Origin: JANMAT01 sp031359995
Lineage (GTDB): Bacteria > Actinomycetota > Acidimicrobiia > Acidimicrobiales > Ilumatobacteraceae
Length of the DNA: 42,958 bases
Reading direction: 5' to 3'
Assembly: GCA_031359995.1 (NCBI GenBank)
Contig: JANMAT010000191.1
Location: 1 to 42,958, forward strand
A program made the position numbers and the translations under genes. Below are positions 36,963-42,958 of the stretch, piece by piece; position 1 is the first letter of the stretch; each line of letters begins with the position of its first letter. Below the pieces are notes generated by a model. The model made no database searches and was not told where the DNA came from. It was given only the letters and a program-made list of their open reading frames with translations.

Positions 36963-38174
36963 TCAGTGGCGCCGCTTCTTGCGGGGGCGGGGCGGGTGCG
37001 ACAGGCCGGTGCCGCCGACACCGCCCATGGGCGACGGCAGCACGACCTCGTCCCCCTCGGCGTTGTGCACCGTCGTGGGGCCCGTGACCCGGGCCCGCGA
37101 CGAGGTGGCCGAGCCGGCCATGGCCATGCGGGCCGCCGCCACCTCACCGGTGGCGGCGCCGAGCTTGTCGCGCAGCGTCCCCCACCTCGGCTCGAAGCGC
37201 TCCTTCAGCCAGGCCAGGATCGGCGTGGCGATGAAGATCGACGAGTACGAGCCGGTGATGAGACCCACCAGCAGCGCGAGGGCGAAGTCCTGCAGCGCCA
37301 CCGCACCGAGGATGAACGAGCCCACGATCAGCAGCGACAACACCGGGAGCACGGCCGCCAGGGTCGTGTTGATGGAGCGCATGAACACTTGGTTCATGGA
37401 CAGGTTCACGATGTCGCCGTACGTGTAGCGACCGCCGCTGAGGCGCTTGGTGTTCTCGTCGACCTTGTCGTACACGACGATCGTGTCGTACAGGGAGAAG
37501 CCGAGGATGGTGAGGAAGGCGATGACGGTGGACGGGGTGACCGGGAAGCCCACCACGGCGTACACGCCGACCGAGATGAGCACGTCGTGGATCACCGCGA
37601 CGATGGCACCCACCGACATCTTCCACTCGAAGCGGATCCAGATGTAGATGAACAACAAGATGAAGAACACGATCAGAGCCTTGACGGCCTTGTTCGTGAT
37701 CTCGTTGCCCCACGTGGCGCTCACCGAGTCGACCGAGACCTCTTGCGCGTCCACACCGGCCTTCGTCGCCAGGGCCTGACGCACGGCCTCCTGCTTGTCG
37801 CGAGGCTGGTCGCCGACCTGCACCCGCAGACGGCTGCCGTTGGCCGCGTTCAGGGTCTGGATCTTGGCGTCGACGGCGTTGATGCCGTTGTCGGTGAGGA
37901 TGGTCTTGGCCGCGTCGGCGGTGAGCGCGCTGGTCTGGGGCGCGTTCCACGCCACGCCACCCTCGAAGTCGAGGCCGAGGTTGAGGCCTCGACCCAACAG
38001 CGCCACCGCCGTGATGACGAGCAGCACGGCCGAGATGGTGAACCCGATGCGGCGCCGGCCCACGAAGTCCCACGTGGTCTCGCCGTGGTACAGCTTGGTC
38101 CACACCGAATGGTGCTCGGCCCCCGCGGGTCGGGCCACCGGTGACTCGGACGACGGGATCTCTGGGGTGCTCAC
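36963..38174 (-). CDS. secF: Protein translocase subunit SecF
   Basis: Membrane partner of SecD that uses the proton gradient to pull exported proteins. It has 403 residues: six expected membrane helices, the first at about 45-65 (IGFTISAVLLVITAVALL), the LGLDFEGG motif right after it, a periplasmic domain (about 75-155), then helices with LIVFFILLFIYIWIRFEWK, GFSLYDTIVVYDKVDENTK (conserved TM4 region) and QDFALALLVGLITGSYSSIF. The C-terminus is an Arg/Lys/Pro-rich cytoplasmic tail ending PRPRKKRRH. The GTG at 38174 overlaps the secD stop as GTGA. Confidence 0.96.
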   Translation of the reverse strand: MSTPEIPSSESPVARPAGAEHHSVWTKLYHGETTWDFVGRRRIGFTISAVLLVITAVALLGRGLNLGLDFEGGVAWNAPQTSALTADAAKTILTDNGINAVDAKIQTLNAANGSRLRVQVGDQPRDKQEAVRQALATKAGVDAQEVSVDSVSATWGNEITNKAVKALIVFFILLFIYIWIRFEWKMSVGAIVAVIHDVLISVGVYAVVGFPVTPSTVIAFLTILGFSLYDTIVVYDKVDENTKRLSGGRYTYGDIVNLSMNQVFMRSINTTLAAVLPVLSLLIVGSFILGAVALQDFALALLVGLITGSYSSIFIATPILAWLKERFEPRWGTLRDKLGAATGEVAAARMAMAGSATSSRARVTGPTTVHNAEGDEVVLPSPMGGVGGTGLSHPPRPRKKRRH

Positions 38175-39796
38175 GACACGCTCCCGGCAACGGCCTCGCC
38201 GGCGTGCACGCCGAGCACGTTGCCCTTCCGGAACAACCCGGAGAGCGACAGCAGGCGGACGGCGGGGCGGGTGAAGAAGTAGGCGACCAACAGGTCGATC
38301 ATCGTGGAGAGGCCGAGGAAGAAGGCGAAGCCTCGCACCGAGCCCACCGTCAGGTAGTACAGGACGCCGGCACCGATGAGCGACACCAGGTCGGCCGCCA
38401 CGATGGTGCGCCACGCACTGGCGAACCCGCGACTGGCGCTGGACCGCAGCGTCTTGCCCGAGCGCACGTCGTCTTTCAACCGTTCGAAGAACACCACGTA
38501 GCTGTCGACGGTGACGCCGATCGACACGATGATGCCGGTGGCGCCCGACAGCGTCATGGTGGCGCCCGCCCAGGACACGAGCGTCCACAGGATCGCGCTG
38601 GACAGGAGCAGGCCGGCTAAGACCACGAGGGCGAGGGACCGGTAGTAGACGAGCATGAACAAGATGACCAGGCCCACGCCGACGATGCCGGCGACGACAC
38701 CAGCGCGCAGTGAGTCCTTGCCGAGCGTGGCCGACACCGTCTGCACGGCCTGCGGCTCGAGCTTCACCGGCAGGGCGCCGTAGCGCAGCACGAGCGACAG
38801 GTTGTCGGCGTCCTTCTGGGTGAAGTTGCCGGTGATCGAGATCTGGTCGGCCTGGAAGCTGGCCGCGTTGATCTGGGGGGCCGACTGCACGACGCTGTCG
38901 AGCACGATGGCGATGGCACCCCGACCGCCCGACGACTGCGGCGGGCACTCGGCGCTTTGGCCGCCGTAGCACTTGGCCGCCATCTGGTTGAACTTGTCGA
39001 TGCCGCTGCCGCCACCCTTGAGCTGGAGCAGCACCGCGTACTCGAGGTTCTGGAAGTCGGTGGAGGCGGTGTTGACGCCGCTGCCGGTGAGGAACGCCGG
39101 GCCGAGCTCGTACCGGGCGGTCACCTTCCCGCTCGAGTCCTTCTGCGGGAGGATCACCGTCTTGTCGGCGGTGTCCTCTTCGGCCTTGGTGTTCGGGATG
39201 GTGACCCGGGTCGTCTCGGCGCTGGTGGTCGCACCGGCGACGGTGGTGGTCGTCTCGCCGGCGGCCGTGGTGGTGGCCCCGGCCGCGGTCGTGGTGGGGT
39301 CGGCCTTCGGCAGGTGCGTCTTGCCGGCACCGGCGACGGTGGCCCCGGTGGTGGTGGCCCCGGCCGGATCGGCCGTGGTGGTGGGCGCGTTCGGGTCGAC
39401 CGTGGTCGTGGTGGTGACGAGCTGCGGGAACTGCTGCGTCTCGTCGCCGGGCAGCACCGACAGCACCGGCCGGAACCGCAGCTCGGCCGTCTGGCCGACC
39501 ACTTCGAGGGCCCGGTTCTGGTCCTTCACGCCCGGGAGGGCCACGACGATGGCGTTGCCCTGGCGGGTGATCTCGGGCTCGCCGACACCCAGGCCGTCGA
39601 CACGGCTCCGGATGATCTGCTTCGCCTGTTCGATGGCGTCGCTCTTGTAGATCCCCACCGGCGTCAGCACGACGGACGCGCCACCCTGGAGGTCGAGACC
39701 GAGCGTGGGCCTCTTGCTGAACACGAACGTCGACGCGAACGCAGCGAGCGCGGCGACGACGATGGTGACGAGGGAGATGAGCGAGCTACGACGCAT
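38171..39796 (-). CDS. secD: Protein translocase subunit SecD with Thr-rich insert
   Basis: 541 residues. The N-terminal membrane helix (6-26) is followed by LGLDLQGGASVVL (32-44) and the P1 base with IIRSRVDGLGVGEPEITRQG. Residues 128-197 are an insert rich in Thr, Ala and Gly, with TTT runs, not found in most SecD proteins; the P1 domain resumes after it (DKTVILPQKD). Five more membrane helices follow, with SIGVTVDSYVVFFERLKDD in the TM4 position, where the common form has VDANV. The ATG is 3 nt after the yajC stop. Confidence 0.95.
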   Translation of the reverse strand: MRRSSLISLVTIVVAALAAFASTFVFSKRPTLGLDLQGGASVVLTPVGIYKSDAIEQAKQIIRSRVDGLGVGEPEITRQGNAIVVALPGVKDQNRALEVVGQTAELRFRPVLSVLPGDETQQFPQLVTTTTTVDPNAPTTTADPAGATTTGATVAGAGKTHLPKADPTTTAAGATTTAAGETTTTVAGATTSAETTRVTIPNTKAEEDTADKTVILPQKDSSGKVTARYELGPAFLTGSGVNTASTDFQNLEYAVLLQLKGGGSGIDKFNQMAAKCYGGQSAECPPQSSGGRGAIAIVLDSVVQSAPQINAASFQADQISITGNFTQKDADNLSLVLRYGALPVKLEPQAVQTVSATLGKDSLRAGVVAGIVGVGLVILFMLVYYRSLALVVLAGLLLSSAILWTLVSWAGATMTLSGATGIIVSIGVTVDSYVVFFERLKDDVRSGKTLRSSASRGFASAWRTIVAADLVSLIGAGVLYYLTVGSVRGFAFFLGLSTMIDLLVAYFFTRPAVRLLSLSGLFRKGNVLGVHAGEAVAGSVS

Positions 39797-39799
39797 GGA

Positions 39800-40150
39800 T
39801 CATTTGGCCGCGTCGGTCGTGGGTTCCGCGTCGGTGGGTTCTGACGCGGTCGGCTCCGCGGCGTCGACGCTGGGCACCTTTTTGGCGATGGCCGACTTCG
39901 TGATGCGGATGTCGACCCCCTCGGCGATCTCGAGCCAGACGATGTCGTCCTCGATGGCGGTGACGAAGCCGTACACCCCGGACGTGGTCATCACTTCGTC
40001 GCCCTCGGCGATGTTCTTGCCGAGCGCCTGCTGGGCCGCCGCGCGCCTCTTCTGCGGGCGGATCATCAGGAAGTAGAGAGCGACCGGGATCGCAATGAAG
40101 AAGAGCAGGGAGATGGGGCTCCCGCCCGAGTTGTTGGTAGCTGCAAACAT
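39800..40150 (-). CDS. yajC: Preprotein translocase subunit YajC
   Basis: Small SecDF-YajC subunit of 116 residues: one membrane helix (about 13-31, ISLLFFIAIPVALYFLMIRP), the basic QKRRAAAQQALGKNIAEGDEV that follows it in the family, then a beta-rich cytoplasmic domain with VMTTSGVYGFVTAIEDD. The tail after about 92 is Ala/Glu/Pro/Thr-rich and unconserved. GAGG lies 6 nt before the ATG at 40150. It is the first gene of the yajC-secD-secF operon, 102 nt after tgt. Confidence 0.95.
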   Translation of the reverse strand: MFAATNNSGGSPISLLFFIAIPVALYFLMIRPQKRRAAAQQALGKNIAEGDEVMTTSGVYGFVTAIEDDIVWLEIAEGVDIRITKSAIAKKVPSVDAAEPTASEPTDAEPTTDAAK

Positions 40151-40252
40151 CAGGATCCTCGGCTGGATGGGCAGCGGAGGAGGTTAGCCGCCCCACCCCC
40201 GTTTCCCCAGCCACCCTATGGTGAACAGAACGGTTCGGGCACCGACGACGAC

Positions 40253-41356
40253 TCAACCCCAGGCGGCGAGGACCTCGGCACGTAGGGTGTGGAAGGTACC
40301 CGTTCGGATGGCCTCGGCCATGCGGTTGCACAGCTGGAAGGTCCACGCCAGGTTGTGCAGGCTGACCAGGCGGGAGGCGGTGGGCTCGGCCACCTGGAAC
40401 AGGTGGCGCAGGTAGCCACGGGAGTGCCGGGCGCACACCGCGCAGCGGCAGGCGGCATCGATCGGGTCGTCGGATCGGATGAACTCGGCCCGCTTCAGGT
40501 TCAGCCGACCGGCGTCGGTGAAGGCGGTGCCGTGGCGGCCGAGCCGGGTCTGCATGACGCAGTCGAACTGGTCGACCCCCAGCGCGACCGCCTCGACCAG
40601 GCGGGCCGGGTCGCCCACACCCATGAGGTAACGGGGCTGGTCGGCGGGCAGTTCGGCGGTGGCGGCGGCCAGCGCCGGCAGCATCTGCGGGCGGCTCTCC
40701 CCCACCGACAGCCCACCGATGGCGTAGCCGTCGAAGCCGATGCCGGCGATGGCCTTGGCGCTCACCGCCCGCAACGTCTCGTCGATGCCGCCCTGCACGA
40801 TGCCGAACTGGGCCTGGTCGGCGCGCGTGTGGTGGGCGCGGGCCTGCTCGGCCCACGCGCTGGTGCGGTCGACGGCCAGGCGGATCACCTCGGGGGTGCT
40901 CGGAAGGGGCGGGCACACGTCGAGCACCATGGCGATCGACGCACCCAGCTGCTCCTGCACCTCGACCGCCTTGTCGGGCGTGAACCGGTGGTACGAGCCG
41001 TCGTACACCGACCGGAAGGTGACGCCCTCGTCGTCGACCTTCGGGTCGAGCGAGAACACCTGGAAGCCACCGGAGTCGGTCAGGGTGAGCCCGTCCCAGC
41101 CGGAGAAGCGGGCCAGACCGCCGAGGTCGGCCACCACGTCGGCGCCGGGCCGCAGCATCAGGTGGTACGTGTTGCCCAGCACGATCTGGGCGCCCAGGAC
41201 CGTGTAGTCGTCAGCCGACAGGTACTTCACCGCGCCGCGGGTGCCCACCGGCATGAAGCACGGCGTGCGATAGCTGCGGCCGTCGGCGAAGCGGGCGACC
41301 CCGGTGCGGGCGGCGCCCTCGGTGGCCTCGGCCGTGAACGTGACGCGGTGCGTCAT
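40253..41356 (-). CDS. tgt: tRNA-guanine(34) transglycosylase
   Basis: Replaces G34 in GUN anticodons by preQ1 for queuosine. It has 367 residues. RTPCFMPVGTRGAVK, LGNTYHLMLRPG, LTLTDSGGFQVFSL (Asp acting on preQ1), FGIVQGGIDETLR, the nucleophile Asp in GVDQFDCVMQTRLGRHG, and the zinc site CRCAVCARHSRGYLRHL are all present. The ATG at 41356 starts the family N-terminus (MTHRVTFTAEATEG); there is no Shine-Dalgarno. It would normally sit beside queA, which lies 1.5 kb to the right here. Confidence 0.97.
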   Translation of the reverse strand: MTHRVTFTAEATEGAARTGVARFADGRSYRTPCFMPVGTRGAVKYLSADDYTVLGAQIVLGNTYHLMLRPGADVVADLGGLARFSGWDGLTLTDSGGFQVFSLDPKVDDEGVTFRSVYDGSYHRFTPDKAVEVQEQLGASIAMVLDVCPPLPSTPEVIRLAVDRTSAWAEQARAHHTRADQAQFGIVQGGIDETLRAVSAKAIAGIGFDGYAIGGLSVGESRPQMLPALAAATAELPADQPRYLMGVGDPARLVEAVALGVDQFDCVMQTRLGRHGTAFTDAGRLNLKRAEFIRSDDPIDAACRCAVCARHSRGYLRHLFQVAEPTASRLVSLHNLAWTFQLCNRMAEAIRTGTFHTLRAEVLAAWG

Positions 41357-41425
41357 GGAGCGCTCGACGCGGGGGCGGCCGGGGACATGGCGGGACACCG
41401 TACCGGGCGGGTGCAGACTGGTGGC

Positions 41426-41989
41426 GTGTCGACCGGGCCCTACGAGCCGTCCTCGCTGGCCGAGGCCGCCGCCAACGGCGGGATGCTGCTGTTGAGCTCG
41501 TTCGCGCTCGTGGAGCCGGGCGAGGGTGGCGTGGTCGACCTGGACCTCGACCGGCACGTGCCGGCGGCGTGGGTCGTCGGCCGTGACACGGGCGGTGCCT
41601 GGTGGTCGAGTCGCGTCGCCCTGGAGCAGGACCCCCTCGGCGGTTGGATGGCCACCGGCGAGGACACGTCGTCGTGGGACGGCTGGTCGACGCTGGCGTG
41701 CTCGCCCCGTCCGCTCGAGGAGTGGCCCGCGTGGGGCGTGGTGCTGGCGCTGGCCCACACCGGCGGGGCCGGCGTGCCGGGCCTCGGATACCTCAGCGTG
41801 TGCGGGTTGGCCGTGGGCACCGTGGCCGCCGTGCAGTTCGGGTGGCCGGGCAAGAGTCGACGCCGCATCGTGGAGACGGCCACCGGCGGGTTCCTGCTGT
41901 CGGTCCCGGTGCCGCCCGGCGGCATGCCCAGCGACGTACCGGTGCTGCGTCTGGTCGACGGGCGTGGCGGCACCATCGCCCGGCTGTAG
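41426..41989 (+). CDS. Hypothetical protein
   Basis: 187 residues from the GTG at 41426. It starts VSTGPYEPSSLAEAAANGGM, has an acidic first third (VEPGEGGVVDLDLDRHVP), several Trp in the middle (WWSSRVALEQDPLGGW, WDGWSTLA, EEWPAWGVVLALAH) and a C-terminal Gly-rich, moderately hydrophobic part (GYLSVCGLAVGTVAAVQFGW). No signal peptide or membrane helix is clear, and I recognise no family. Codon use has strong GC at the third position, which supports coding. It diverges from tgt by 69 nt and converges on the dioxygenase remnant. The start is uncertain; an ATG about 40 nt upstream is in the same frame. Confidence 0.6.
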   Translation: MSTGPYEPSSLAEAAANGGMLLLSSFALVEPGEGGVVDLDLDRHVPAAWVVGRDTGGAWWSSRVALEQDPLGGWMATGEDTSSWDGWSTLACSPRPLEEWPAWGVVLALAHTGGAGVPGLGYLSVCGLAVGTVAAVQFGWPGKSRRRIVETATGGFLLSVPVPPGGMPSDVPVLRLVDGRGGTIARL

Positions 41990-42013
41990 ACGGTCTCGTC
42001 AGGTCACGGCCGC

Positions 42014-42774
42014 TCAGGGGTTGGCGCGGCCCGCCAGGAAGTGGCGCAGTTGGCGGTCGTGATGGCTCTGGGCGCTGCCCCGGCCCCGGGTGTACGGCTG
42101 CCACCGGGCGGGCCCGCCGGTGGGCTCGTCGCCCATGATCGTGACGCGCTGGATGATGCGCTCGCCCTCGAAGTCTTCGAGCACGAAGTGCTGGGTGCAC
42201 CGGTTGTCCCACATGGCGATCGTGCCCTCGCGCCAGCGGTAGCGCACCGTGAAGCGCTCCTGGTGCACCCACGCGGTCAGCAGCTGCAGCAGCGCGGTCG
42301 ACTCCACGTGCGACAGCTCCACGAGGCGCCGGGTGAAATGCTCGTTCACGTACAGCGACTTCCGCCCGGTATCGGGGTGCACCCGCACCACCGGGTGCAC
42401 GGCCATCGCCTCGGGCCGGCCGTGGGGCGTGGAGTCGTGCAGCGCGGTGAGGCCGGCGCACAGCTCCTGCAGGGGCGCCGACAGCGCATCGTGGGCCTTC
42501 TCCAGGTTGGCCCACATGGTGTCGCCGCCTACCGCCGGGCACCGAACCATGTTCAGGATCGACATGACCGACGGCTGCGCCATGAACGTGAGGTCGGTGT
42601 GCCACTCATCGGCGATGCCGCCGCCCGACGCCGCCAGTTCGAACAGTTCGGGATGCGGCGTGAACGGGTTCTTCAGGTGGGGGCGGCCAGGGCGATGCCG
42701 TGCACCTCGGCCCCGAGCGAACCCGCCAGCGGTGTCACCTCGAGCGCCGTGCCCGTCTCGCGCGTGTCGGTCAT
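42014..42774 (-). pseudogene. TauD/TfdA-type Fe(II)/2-oxoglutarate dioxygenase, internal deletion
   Basis: Two parts of one gene in different frames. The first 33 codons from the ATG at 42774 give the family N-terminus (ALEVTPLAGSLGAEVHGIAL) and stop with TGA at 42673-42675. The second frame, entering near 42680, reads HLKNPFTPHPELFELAASGG, then EWHTDLTFMAQPS (metal HxD), MWDNRCTQHFVLEDF (distal His) and RIIQRVTIMGDEP (2-oxoglutarate Arg) to the TGA at 42014. Roughly 50 residues that normally join the two, including the FFRDQ-like strand, are missing and the frame is broken. Intact members use taurine, alkylsulfates or similar; the substrate here is unknown. An in-frame ATG at 42583 could make a 189-residue product lacking the HxD. 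Confidence 0.8.
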
Positions 42775-42859
42775 CGCTCCCCCTCCGTCGCCCGCACGAT
42801 CGTAGTCCCCGGTTCCTCGCCGGTTCCCCGTCACCCGTGACCGAACACCCGCAACGGTC

Positions 42860-42958
42860 TCAGGGCGCGTGGCGGTCGAGCAACATCGCGTCGCCGAAGC
42901 TGAGGAAGCGGTAGTGCTCGGCCAGGGCGGTCTCGTAGAGGCGGCGCCAGCGGGGGCC
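42860..42958 (-). CDS. queA: S-adenosylmethionine:tRNA ribosyltransferase-isomerase, C-terminal end
   Basis: Last 32 codons only; the gene continues past the right edge. The reading RWRRLYETALAEHYRFLSFG followed by DAMLL matches the QueA C-terminus (YRFxSxGDAM). QueA forms epoxyqueuosine from preQ1-tRNA made by Tgt. Its closeness to tgt supports the call. Stop TGA at 42860-42862. Confidence 0.85.
   Translation of the reverse strand, partial: GPRWRRLYETALAEHYRFLSFGDAMLLDRHAP

Overview
The window is a high-GC actinobacterial chromosome segment with tightly packed genes, most on the minus strand. The content (actinobacterial integration host factor mIHF, an RXKD-type bifunctional Rel, the rarA-DUF948-DUF6167-alaS-ruvX-mltG-aro-efp-nusB-pyr gene order, apt-rel next to secDF, frequent GTG starts and TANNNT -10 boxes close to start codons) fits Actinomycetota, and I infer a deep-branching class such as Acidimicrobiia. 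The class assignment is an inference; no marker in the window settles it.

Layout, right to left, which is the direction of transcription for most genes: the 3' end of queA (right edge); a TauD/TfdA dioxygenase gene broken by an internal deletion; a plus-strand gene of unknown function; tgt; yajC-secD-secF (protein export); apt-rel (purine salvage and (p)ppGpp); a plus-strand GNAT acetyltransferase; hisS-aspS. A short accessory island follows (about 27.3-30.3 kb). It holds an AbiEi-like/DUF559 protein bracketed by two doublets of palindromic repeats, and a secreted S8 subtilisin-like protease on the plus strand.

From rarA at 27.2 kb down to priA at 0.6 kb runs an almost unbroken minus-strand chain: rarA, DUF948, DUF6167-like, alaS, ruvX, mltG, aroE, aroC, aroK, aroB, a RimJ/L acetyltransferase, aroQ, pepQ, efp, nusB; then, after a 328-nt spacer, pyrR, pyrB, pyrC, carA, carB, pyrD, pyrF, mihF, gmk, rpoZ, metK, priA. 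Many neighbours overlap by 1-4 nt (ATGA/GTGA), which suggests translational coupling. The first block joins tRNA charging, Holliday junction processing, cell-wall lysis and the shikimate pathway. The second encodes all of UMP synthesis except an orotate phosphoribosyltransferase (pyrE) and a PyrK subunit, which are not in the window.

The clearest regulatory signal is a PyrR-binding RNA stem-loop (CNGNGA hexaloop) directly in front of the pyrR ribosome binding site, followed by a terminator-like hairpin inside the first pyrR codons. Other signals are overlapping palindromes with TGCAT/ATTCA half-sites in front of carA, and probable leaderless promoters for mihF and apt. At the left edge lies the end of a plus-strand Ig-like/TIG surface protein with two compensating frameshifts.
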